NCBI GenBank assembly: GCA_004555055.1
Contig: SFJN01000093.1
Location: 1 to 10,072 of the forward strand
Direction of reading: 5' to 3'
Length of the DNA: 10,072 bases
Origin: Bacteroidales bacterium
GTDB lineage: Bacteria; Bacteroidota; Bacteroidia; Bacteroidales; Bacteroidaceae
Each line of letters starts with the position of its first letter. Within the stretch, counting starts at the first letter, position 1. This document shows, piece after piece, positions 1 through 5,755 of this stretch. The notes beneath the pieces were generated by a model. The model was not told the DNA's origin and did no database searches. It worked only from the letters and a program-made list of their open reading frames with translations. A program made the position numbers and the translations under genes.

Positions 1-369
1 GATGTTGCCGATACCGGTCTCGGGTGTGCTGGCCGATGAAACGTACCTGAGGATGACACCGCGTTCTCCGAGACGCTTGGTGATGGTGTTCATGTCCTCT
101 ACGTCCCTTGAGATACGGGATTCATCCCTGGCGACGACCATGGTTATGCCCTCATCCCCTTCGAAGATCGTTCCCATGAGTGCCCTCCACTGGGGCCTCT
201 TGGTGTCCCCTGCGGACTGCTTCTCGCGGAAGATCTCCACGATGGTGACCTCACGCTCCCTGCACCACTGCTCCATCATGCGGACCTGTGTCTCCGGGTC
301 CTGGTCCTTGTCGTCTGTTGAGACACGGGCGTAGAGCAGTGCCCTTGCCCCAGTGTACTTCTCGACCAT
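1..369 (-). CDS. Serine recombinase (resolvase/invertase family), N-terminal catalytic part, cut by left window edge
   Basis: This gene starts at ATG 369-367 and runs off the left edge; 123 residues are visible. Near the N-terminus is YARVST (residues 13-18), the hallmark of the serine resolvase/invertase catalytic domain, with Ser17 as the expected nucleophile. It is followed by DPETQ and then ARDESRISRD (about residues 81-90), which matches the conserved D-R-x-S-R helix-E motif. Such enzymes cut and rejoin DNA through a phosphoserine link and act as resolvases, invertases or integrases; which of these cannot be told without the C-terminus. The catalytic domain comes first, unlike IS607-type recombinases, where a MerR-like domain precedes it. 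The start codon overlaps the stop of the upstream gene by one base (TGATG) and is preceded by GGGGTGA, so it is the last visible gene of the operon. I am confident of the family, not of the biological role. Confidence 0.9.
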   Translation of the reverse strand, partial: MVEKYTGARALLYARVSTDDKDQDPETQVRMMEQWCREREVTIVEIFREKQSAGDTKRPQWRALMGTIFEGDEGITMVVARDESRISRDVEDMNTITKRLGERGVILRYVSSASTPETGIGNI

Positions 370-899
370 CAGAGGTCACCCCCCTCGGGGACAGGCTCCA
401 CGGAATCGTTTTCTGACACGTTTTCCCCTACCTTTTCATCCTCTTCGGAGGGTTCGGTGGCTGGTTCCTCGGAGTCTGGTGTTTCCACGGACTCGGTGAT
501 GGGCAGGACAACCTGCACGGTCTCGGTGGCGGTAGGGGTTTTCGTGACGGGTTCCTCGGAACCGCCATCATCCTCGGGAACGGATGCTGGCTCGGACGTC
601 CTCCTGACGATCTGGAAACCCAATTCCTCCGTGGGTTCGGAGTCCCAGATGGCTTCGATGAGAGTGAGTGCATCGTAGAGCACCCTGCCCCTGTCGGTTA
701 TGGAGCAGAGCCTGGTGTTGCTGAAGGGTACGGGCATTTCCAGTACGAACCCCCTGTCGATGAGGGATTCCAACTTGTTCTTCGCCGAACCGTTGGGGTA
801 TATGGCGGTCTTGGGTGCACCCTGCACATCGTGTAGGGCATCAAGCAAGGAAAGGATACGGGGGTCGAAGGCCGAAACCCCATTGGGACTTCCCTTCAT
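369..899 (-). CDS. Small winged-helix-like protein with long acidic C-terminal tail
   Basis: The product is 176 aa. I choose ATG 899-897 because it overlaps the preceding stop as ATGA and has GGAGGTG six bases upstream; a longer in-frame reading from 944 lacks this support. Residues about 10-83 have the helix pattern of a winged helix-turn-helix: ILSLLDALHD, SAKNKLESLIDRGFV, then a strand-turn and ITDRGRVLYDALTLIEAIW. The phrase ITDRGRVLYDAL is typical of the final wing and helix of archaeal PadR/MarR-like or transcription-factor winged helices. Residues about 100-176 are very rich in Glu, Pro, Thr and Ser and look disordered. A role in DNA binding or gene regulation within the element is inferred. 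The acidic tail could contact a partner such as the recombinase encoded just downstream. No specific family recognised. Confidence 0.8.
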   Translation of the reverse strand: MKGSPNGVSAFDPRILSLLDALHDVQGAPKTAIYPNGSAKNKLESLIDRGFVLEMPVPFSNTRLCSITDRGRVLYDALTLIEAIWDSEPTEELGFQIVRRTSEPASVPEDDGGSEEPVTKTPTATETVQVVLPITESVETPDSEEPATEPSEEDEKVGENVSENDSVEPVPEGGDL

Positions 900-1123
900 C
901 CGTCCACCTCCCTGACGGCACTGGACGGGCCGTCCGAGTCCCATTGGACGGACTCGTGGGGTCCGAAGTACCCGATTAGGGCCTGACGGTCGCCGTCCAC
1001 GGAGACATGTCTTCCCTGTCCTCCCCTGAGGAATTGTTCTGCGATCTGACTGATCTCCGAGAGCGTGTTGCTCTCGAACGTTGCAAGGATCTTCGCACTG
1101 GTGGTGTTCTCAGTCTGTGTCAT
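896..1123 (-). CDS. Small hypothetical protein (75 aa)
   Basis: This 75-residue product is of unknown family. The start ATG 1123-1121 overlaps the upstream stop as ATGA and follows GGAGG with an eight-base spacer, and its own stop overlaps the next start in the same way; this placement is the main evidence that it is real. The N-terminal half, through TLSEISQIAEQFLRGG, is probably helical. The middle (HVSVDGDRQALIGYFGP) could form a small beta hairpin. The C-terminus is Ser/Asp/Gly rich. No membrane segment, signal peptide or metal-binding motif is visible. It presumably works with its operon neighbours, but no function can be assigned. Confidence 0.75.
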   Translation of the reverse strand: MTQTENTTSAKILATFESNTLSEISQIAEQFLRGGQGRHVSVDGDRQALIGYFGPHESVQWDSDGPSSAVREVDG

Positions 1124-2697
1124 TGCGTGTCCTCCTGTTCGTCGTACGTTGTGTCTGAAGGGGTTTCGGAAGGGGTTTGCTCCACGGATTCTGATTCCGT
1201 GTCGGTCGTGACGGACGGTTCGGTGGTCTTCTTCGAAGACCTCGATGTGCGTCCGGTGGACTTTGAGGCGGTCTTTTTCTGACCGGTCTTTGAGGTAGTC
1301 TTGCCCTTGCCCTTTGCAGAAGTTCCCGTACTTTTCGTGGCCGCCCTACCGCTCTTCTTCCTGGCTGCGATAATCACCTCGGAAGCCTTCTCGGCGATCG
1401 CGGACAACCTGACGGGGTCCTCGGCAAGGGGCTGGGGGTTGTCGGGCTCGTCGTACTGGTCGTAGCCGAACAGTCCGGCATAGTCGGTCTCGGGGGCCTC
1501 GGGCTGATGGTAGGGGTCGATGGGCTGAACGGTGGGTTCCGGAACGGGGGTGTCGTCAACATCGGGGACGATGTCCGTGCCGGGCATGTTGTCGTAGGTG
1601 GGGACGTCGTCGATCGTTGTGACGGGGTTCTCGGCGGTGGCCGTGGGGATGGGTTCCACCGTGGGTTCGGGTGTGAAAAGACCGTTGGGTGCGTTGTCGG
1701 CAGACCTTTCACGGTGTCTTAGGGTGACCATGCGGTTGGCTCCGACCATGGGCCTGACGGTGGGTCTGGGACGGGGTGTGTCAACGGTGTCGGTGACCTC
1801 GGGCACATCGTAGGTGGGTTCCTCGGATTCGATGGGTTCCTCCACGGGCCCTGCCTGGGAGTCGTCGGGGGTGATCACATCAGTGGGTGTGACCGGTGCG
1901 CCAACAAGACCGTCATCGGTCAGTTCGTAGACTGCTCCGATGACACCGGTGGTACCCGACACCATGCGCTCGGTGGAGCCCATGCGGATGGGTTCACCGG
2001 GGACGTCGTCGATGGGTTCCACGGACTCCACGGGCATGGCCGACTGGTTCCTCTGGGCAAGGAGCAGTTCCACCTGACGGCGGAGTTCAAGGACCTCCAC
2101 CAGAAGGGGGTCGTCCATTTCCCCGGGTTCGGGGTTGACCACGGGTTGGGGAACATCTTCCTCGGGTTCCTGCTGGACGATCATGGGGGCGTCCTCCGCA
2201 TCGAACTCGTCCTCGTCGGGTTCCTCGTCCTCGGGGTGATCGTCATCGTCCCCGCCCTCGGAATCGCCGGGGTAGGGGTAGTCCTCGGGGATGCCCATCG
2301 CCTCGTAGTAGGGGGCCAGTGCGCCCGAGAGGATGGCAAGGTAATCGTCCTTGGACAGGATGGCGTTCCTGATGGTGGCATCGCAAAGATCCAACTCCTC
2401 CAGGGTGGACTGACACCACTGGGCGTGCAGGTCGAAGTCGTCCACCATCTGCTTGGGCAGGTTGGGTTCGCGCATGATCTGACGGGTGGACATGAGTGAG
2501 TTGGTTACGGCGGGTTTCGCGTTCCCGATGGCACGGATGGCGTTCTCCAGCAGGTCGGTGTCCGATTCCCCGGACGGGGATACCGAAAGCTTGTACTGGT
2601 GAAGGGTGTAGTTCACGGAGACGGTGCGAAGATGGGCTGCGAATGCGTCGCTGAAGAACTTCATGAGGATGGGCGTCCCCTTCTTCTGGTCGGCCAT
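1120..2697 (-). CDS. Large acidic, largely disordered protein with a histone-H1-like basic tail
   Basis: The product is 525 aa. ATG 2697 lies one base after the previous stop and has GGGAGGTGG upstream. Residues 1-140 look folded and mainly helical (ILMKFFSDAFAAHLRT, MVDDFDLHAQWCQSTLEEL, YLAILSGALAPYYEAMGI). Residues 145-182 are an Asp/Glu block. Residues 197-218 (LLVEVLELRRQVELLLAQRN) form a short leucine-rich coiled coil suited to oligomerisation. Residues 220-430 are Pro/Thr/Asp/Val rich with degenerate copies of a P-T-V-x-P unit (PRPTVRP, EPTVEP, EPTVQP). Residues about 445-492 are Lys/Ser/Thr/Gly rich, like the DNA-compacting tails of histone H1 or bacterial HU/H1-like proteins, and are followed by an acidic end. 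DNA binding by this tail is inferred. No family recognised; an element-encoded structural, virion or partition protein are all possible. Confidence 0.8.
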   Translation of the reverse strand: MADQKKGTPILMKFFSDAFAAHLRTVSVNYTLHQYKLSVSPSGESDTDLLENAIRAIGNAKPAVTNSLMSTRQIMREPNLPKQMVDDFDLHAQWCQSTLEELDLCDATIRNAILSKDDYLAILSGALAPYYEAMGIPEDYPYPGDSEGGDDDDHPEDEEPDEDEFDAEDAPMIVQQEPEEDVPQPVVNPEPGEMDDPLLVEVLELRRQVELLLAQRNQSAMPVESVEPIDDVPGEPIRMGSTERMVSGTTGVIGAVYELTDDGLVGAPVTPTDVITPDDSQAGPVEEPIESEEPTYDVPEVTDTVDTPRPRPTVRPMVGANRMVTLRHRERSADNAPNGLFTPEPTVEPIPTATAENPVTTIDDVPTYDNMPGTDIVPDVDDTPVPEPTVQPIDPYHQPEAPETDYAGLFGYDQYDEPDNPQPLAEDPVRLSAIAEKASEVIIAARKKSGRAATKSTGTSAKGKGKTTSKTGQKKTASKSTGRTSRSSKKTTEPSVTTDTESESVEQTPSETPSDTTYDEQEDTQ

Positions 2698-2698
2698 T

Positions 2699-3349
2699 TC
2701 ACTCCACCTCCCCTATGGGGAGACCGATGATGCAACGGTCGGTGTAGATCCAAAGGCACACGCCGTCGGACACGGAGCAGTCGGAGGTGTCCCTTGAGGT
2801 GGTGACCTTCACGATGTCGAAGGTTTCCAGATAGGGGGAGCATCCGATGGTCTCCACCCACGCCATGGAGTCGTCAACGCACACGGAGACACCGCAGGGG
2901 AGGTCCATGCGGTAGTGGCCGTAGTCATCGTCGCCGATGTCGTCCTGGAAGTGGATGAAGCCCTCGGGGGATGCGTCCCAGTCCAGGTTGATGGCACGGA
3001 CGATGCGGTCGGCGTCAAGGGGTGTGACGGCGTTGTGGGTGCAGACGGATCCGTGGAGGACGCAGGGGACGTCAACGGGGTTGTCAACATCGAAGCCCAC
3101 CAGGAAGCCACCCAGCGTGTAGGTGATGTGCATCCTGCCGTCCCTGGAGTACCTTGAGACACCGTCGTAGGGGAACACCTCACCCTCGTCGTCCTGCTGG
3201 AGGATGTGGAGGAGGTTCATCCCGGGAAGGGCTATGTCCTGCCAGGAGTAGTTGCCCATTGTGAAGAGCACGTCGTGGGCCTCGGAGTCCAGCCATCCCA
3301 CTATGTCGGCCGGGTCGGTAGTGCCGCCGCGGAGGTATGTGCCCGTCAT
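2699..3349 (-). CDS. Hypothetical protein (216 aa)
   Basis: The product is 216 aa with no family I recognise. The start ATG 3349 sits inside the stop of the upstream gene (CTATGA, four-base overlap) with GAGGT eight bases before it; the stop is one base before the next gene. It has no signal peptide or membrane helix. It is rich in Asp, Gly, Val and aromatic residues, with many short predicted strands (GRMHITYTLGGFLVGFDVDN, HYRMDLPCGVSVCVDDS, VCLWIYTDRCIIGLPIG), so an all-beta or alpha/beta cytoplasmic fold is likely. Seven Cys residues are scattered and not arranged as a zinc knuckle. Strict codon periodicity and perfect operon spacing support it as a real gene. Its job is unknown. Confidence 0.8.
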   Translation of the reverse strand: MTGTYLRGGTTDPADIVGWLDSEAHDVLFTMGNYSWQDIALPGMNLLHILQQDDEGEVFPYDGVSRYSRDGRMHITYTLGGFLVGFDVDNPVDVPCVLHGSVCTHNAVTPLDADRIVRAINLDWDASPEGFIHFQDDIGDDDYGHYRMDLPCGVSVCVDDSMAWVETIGCSPYLETFDIVKVTTSRDTSDCSVSDGVCLWIYTDRCIIGLPIGEVE

Positions 3350-3606
3350 AGGCTCAACCTCATGATCTCGGCGGACACCATGTCCAACAGCTCCAACCCG
3401 GCGTCGATGGACTTCTGGGTGGCGGTCTTGATCGTAATCAGTTCGTCCAGGACGCAGACCTCCTCGTAGCCGGGGTGGCGACGGAAGGACTTGCTGATGC
3501 GGTCCTGGCAGTGAGATATGCGGCGGGAGGAGTTCAGCAGCTCCATCGCCAGATTCCCCATCTTGGGATAGGGGTTGTAGAAATCATAAGGAATCAGATC
3601 CGTCAA
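3346..3606 (-). CDS. Small helical protein (86 aa) starting at TTG
   Basis: I start this gene at TTG 3606-3604. That codon overlaps the upstream stop as TTGA and has GGAGG seven bases before it, the same coupling seen between the other genes here. An in-frame ATG 15 codons later has a weaker context, and the same frame stays open upstream only antiparallel to nothing and over the 414-aa gene, where it reads as a shadow. The protein begins MTDLIPYDFYNPYPKMGNLA and is then mostly helical: ELLNSSRRISHCQDRISKSF, CVLDELITIKTATQKSIDAG and LELLDMVSAEIMRL have heptad-like spacing, so a helical hairpin or dimeric coiled coil is likely. Family unknown. Its position directly after a coiled-coil DNA-binding protein suggests a partner for it, which is inference. 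Confidence 0.7.
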   Translation of the reverse strand: MTDLIPYDFYNPYPKMGNLAMELLNSSRRISHCQDRISKSFRRHPGYEEVCVLDELITIKTATQKSIDAGLELLDMVSAEIMRLSL

Positions 3607-4847
3607 AGGTATCCCTCCAGGTTGTCCCTGGAAGCCTTTACCTCCCTCCTGTCGGAGTCGGAGGTGCGGACGAAATCGTCCAGGGACTGCTGGGTGCGCA
3701 TAAGCCGGATGTTGGTGTCGTTGGTCTGGACCTTCATCAGATTGGTGCTGATCTGCAACTGACGTGCGGAGCACTCCAGCTGCATCGCCTGGGCCTCGGA
3801 CATGCGGGACATGGTGGAGATAACCTCCTCCACCACCGCCCTGAGTCCTTGGAGCTCCCTGAACAGGTCTTCCACGGATGCGGATGTCCTGCCGGCGTTG
3901 GCCTCGATGTCCATGATGCGTGTGGGAAGGTTGGACATTATGCGCAATTTCTCTGAGAAAAGTGGGTCCTCGGTGTGCTCCATCTCCAATTCGGGTACTC
4001 CCTTGGAGGTGTCCACCGTGAGATCTCCGTTTGAGTCTTGGTAATCGGGGTCGAAGTGCCTGCACAAGGGGTGGTTCTCCCACGCCACGTGCATCTGACC
4101 AGAGATCTCCTTCTCGGAGCGGGTCAGGACCCAGCCGTTGATGGCCAGGGCGTATTCGACGAAGCGTGCACGCTGGATGAGCAGTGCGCGAATGTCTGCG
4201 GGATCGGAGTAGACCTTGGGGTCGAAGAACAGTCTCCCGAGCTTGAGGTACAGGAACTGGTTGCCCGTGGTGGGGAACCAACGCCAGTCGAAGGTGATCT
4301 CCTGGTTGAACAGACGGAGGATACCCGTCCTCTGCTGACCACCCCTTCCGACGACCTTGACGGCGTCGGGGACGGTACCGATGGTGTAACCGCGGTCGTC
4401 AACGAGCCTGTCGCACTCGCCTACGGCATTCACCGTATAGCTGACGAAGCCGGAAAGGTGGGCCTCGCCGTACCCCTCGGGGCACTCGGAATCGGTCGAG
4501 ACGCCGACTGTTTCAAGGGTCGGGCGACCCGTCCGGGGTCCCATAATTTCTTTGGAGGCCCCAAACCCGTCCGATTCCGATACTGACCCCCCTTTAGGGG
4601 GGTCCCTCTCCTTAACGGGGTTTGAATCGGACGGGGCGCGGAAGAGACGGGGATTGAAGGATTTCACGACCCCGTTGACGACCTCGTACTCCTCTACGAG
4701 CTCCCCGAAGTAGATGAGCGTCTCGATGATCTTGTTGATCTTCGTCTTGCCCATCCTGAGCATGCTGGCTGTCGCACTGACGCTCTTCCCCGAGAGGAGC
4801 CAATTGCGTACCTTCGTCTCCTCGGACGTGAGCGGACGGCGGCTCAT
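3603..4847 (-). CDS. Helix-turn-helix protein with central domain and C-terminal coiled coil; first gene of the operon
   Basis: The product is 414 aa. I choose ATG 4847-4845 because GGAGGT lies seven bases upstream and the N-terminus is then a clean DNA-binding domain; a reading from 5009 would add 54 low-quality residues. Residues 1-56 (LTSEETKVRNWLLSGKSVSA, ATASMLRMGKTKINKIIETL, FGELVEEYE) match a resolvase/winged-type helix-turn-helix in which a 'SATASMLRMGKTKINKII' recognition segment is followed by a wing. Residues 70-130 are a Ser/Gly/Pro linker. Residues 130-300 form a mixed alpha/beta domain of unknown family (DWRWFPTTGNQFLYLKLGRLF). Residues 305-410 are a long amphipathic coiled coil. 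DNA binding plus multimerisation would suit a replication initiator, partition protein or regulator of the element; the repeat-rich DNA just upstream is a plausible target. Function not established. Confidence 0.82.
   Translation of the reverse strand: MSRRPLTSEETKVRNWLLSGKSVSATASMLRMGKTKINKIIETLIYFGELVEEYEVVNGVVKSFNPRLFRAPSDSNPVKERDPPKGGSVSESDGFGASKEIMGPRTGRPTLETVGVSTDSECPEGYGEAHLSGFVSYTVNAVGECDRLVDDRGYTIGTVPDAVKVVGRGGQQRTGILRLFNQEITFDWRWFPTTGNQFLYLKLGRLFFDPKVYSDPADIRALLIQRARFVEYALAINGWVLTRSEKEISGQMHVAWENHPLCRHFDPDYQDSNGDLTVDTSKGVPELEMEHTEDPLFSEKLRIMSNLPTRIMDIEANAGRTSASVEDLFRELQGLRAVVEEVISTMSRMSEAQAMQLECSARQLQISTNLMKVQTNDTNIRLMRTQQSLDDFVRTSDSDRREVKASRDNLEGYL
4566..4635. repeat. Nested perfect inverted repeats inside the 414-aa gene
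   Basis: The outer arms are CCCGTCCGATTC at 4566-4577 and its exact reverse complement at 4624-4635 (12 bp). Inside sits a second perfect pair, GACCCCCC at 4585-4592 and GGGGGGTC at 4597-4604, with loop TTTA. They lie in the linker codons (residues about 71-94), where protein constraint is weak, and the outer arm repeats the GTCCGATTC motif also found upstream at 4997-5005. Confidence 0.85.
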
Positions 4848-4955
4848 TCGGAGACCTCCGGAACGACGGTCCGCACTACTGCTACCCGTCCGTCCGTTTG
4901 GGGCCCCCTCAAAGAGGTCCAAAAAGGCCCAAACCTCCATCCGTCCGCCCAAATT

Positions 4956-4980
4956 TTCCCTATTACGTAGTAATAGGGAA
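4956..4980. repeat. Perfect inverted repeat, candidate operator for the left operon
   Basis: Arms TTCCCTATTAC (4956-4966) and GTAATAGGGAA (4970-4980) are exact reverse complements of 11 bp around a three-base centre GTA. The site is AT-rich within GC-rich DNA and lies about 110-130 bases upstream of the first operon gene. It also sits about 27-60 bases downstream of a TATA-like element on the minus strand, so a dimeric regulator bound here could block transcription. The binding protein is unknown; the 414-aa helix-turn-helix product is a candidate. Confidence 0.6.
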
Positions 4981-5006
4981 CAGCCGTCCGAAGGCCGTCC
5001 GATTCG

Positions 5007-5016
5007 CATTTATCGA
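5007..5016 (-). promoter_or_regulatory. Possible TATA element for the left operon
   Basis: On the minus strand this reads TCGATAAATG, an AT-rich island in GC-rich DNA. An archaeal TATA box here would place the transcription start near 4980, at the edge of the 4956-4980 inverted repeat, leaving a leader of roughly 130 bases before the 414-aa gene. The match is weak and no clear BRE is seen. Confidence 0.25.
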
Positions 5017-5053
5017 TGGACGGTAACGGACGGGCGGTTCTTGGTGTTCCCGA

Positions 5054-5093
5054 GACCCTTTCCGGACCGTTGCTGCGGATGTCGGAAAGGGTC
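5054..5093. repeat. Perfect 11-bp inverted repeat with 18-base spacer
   Basis: GACCCTTTCCG at 5054-5064 and CGGAAAGGGTC at 5083-5093 are exact reverse complements, separated by 18 bases. It lies just upstream of the promoter region of the left operon. It could be a protein-binding site, an origin element or an RNA hairpin. Confidence 0.65.
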
Positions 5094-5459
5094 GGGGTTG
5101 TTGTTGTCGGCTCTACTGACGTTTCGACAATCGCCGTATGGTTCGGAGCGGTCGTCGGAACCGTCTTCTTCCTCTGGCGGACACGGCCCGCAGACGGCAC
5201 GCTGTGTGGTCCGGCGACTGAGAAAAACGTCGCCGTAGTGGTGTTAAGTACCGTGCCCTCTGCATCCATCCTGTCGTGTCCCCACGACAAACGATCATTG
5301 CGAAAAGGTCTGGATTTGAAGGGGATGGCAGATTTTTTGCTTATTTCAGGAAATGATTATGTACTTTATCGAACCCTATGAGTTTTGAATTCTGAATCCA
5401 TCATGTCAGGAGTTCCTAAAAACCCCCACATACAGGACCTGAGCGGCCAGCCCCCATAG

Positions 5460-5480
5460 GATCCATACCAAGTATGGATC
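5460..5480. repeat. Perfect 9-bp inverted repeat
   Basis: GATCCATAC (5460-5468) and GTATGGATC (5472-5480) are exact reverse complements around CAA. No T tract follows on either strand, so it looks more like an operator or recombinase-type half-site pair than a terminator. Nothing else recognisable surrounds it. Confidence 0.5.
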
Positions 5481-5646
5481 AAACCTGAAACGAGCACGTC
5501 ATCTTGCATCCCTAACGTTTCCAGCCCGTTCTCGGTCGATGTTTGTCATACCAACCATTGCTGGCAGGGTAAATAAAACCTTCTTATTCGGAACCCCACG
5601 GACCGTCCATCCGGCGAATGACCGGATTCGACAATCGACTTAGAGG

Positions 5647-5652
5647 AAAAAA
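5647..5652 (-). terminator. Possible transcription terminator after the integrase
   Basis: On the minus strand a T6 tract (followed by CC) lies just after the hairpin cluster, about 105 bases downstream of the integrase stop. Archaeal termination depends mainly on T-rich tracts, so this is the best candidate for the end of the right-hand transcript. Confidence 0.4.
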
Positions 5653-5654
5653 CC

Positions 5655-5747
5655 GTGAAACACATCGTCTGGACGACAGTTCCCACATTAACGGGAACCG
5701 GGATGTCCGAACGGACCCCGTCCCGGAGGACGGGTAAGGGGTTTCAC
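5655..5747. repeat. Dense hairpin cluster next to the integrase 3' end
   Basis: An outer inverted repeat GTGAAAC (5655-5661) / GTTTCAC (5741-5747) encloses four further perfect pairs: TCGTC/GACGA (5665-5676), GTTCCC/GGGAAC (5679-5698), GTCCG/CGGAC (5705-5716) and CCCGTCC/GGACGGG (5717-5734). The block begins nine bases beyond the integrase stop codon. It could be an attachment region with integrase-binding sites, or a structured 3' end of the integrase mRNA. It does not fit a tRNA. Confidence 0.6.
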
Positions 5748-5755
5748 ATCCGGCA

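Larger units (their letters stand above)
4848..5755. other. Long intergenic region between operon and integrase
   Basis: About 900 bases hold no gene I can support on either strand. The part next to the operon (4860-5100) carries at least eight GTCCG or CGGAC pentamers (for example at 4869, 4888, 4892, 4943, 4986, 4997, 5027 and 5063) and several perfect inverted repeats. The stretch 5290-5580 is more AT-rich and shows only one inverted repeat. The end nearest the integrase is a block of hairpins (5609-5747). The layout resembles a control region or replication origin plus a recombination site, which is inference. Two overlapping open frames here are discussed among the rejected items. Confidence 0.6.

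Noticed and set aside
1120..2697. CRISPR-like or tandem repeats suggested by recurring GGTTC and GTCGTC strings
   Set aside because: They are codon-level repeats of the low-complexity Pro/Thr/Asp coding sequence, with no regular repeat-spacer spacing.
4844..5290. Minus-strand open frame of about 148 codons upstream of the operon
   Set aside because: It crosses the inverted repeats and motif cluster, has low-complexity Thr/Arg/Pro composition and no good ribosome binding site. It also runs in another frame over the start of the 414-aa gene.
5079..5381. Plus-strand open frame with one possible membrane helix (IAVWFGAVVGTVFFLW)
   Set aside because: There is no ribosome binding site, codon use is unlike the neighbours, the second half is AT-rich and non-coding in look, and its start lies in the spacer of a perfect inverted repeat. 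It could still be a small membrane protein, but I cannot support it.
5655..5747. Possible tRNA as integration target
   Set aside because: The outer 7-bp stem and about 93-base length invited the idea, but there is no T-loop TTCGA, no 7-base anticodon loop, and some inner stems have 2-base spacers.
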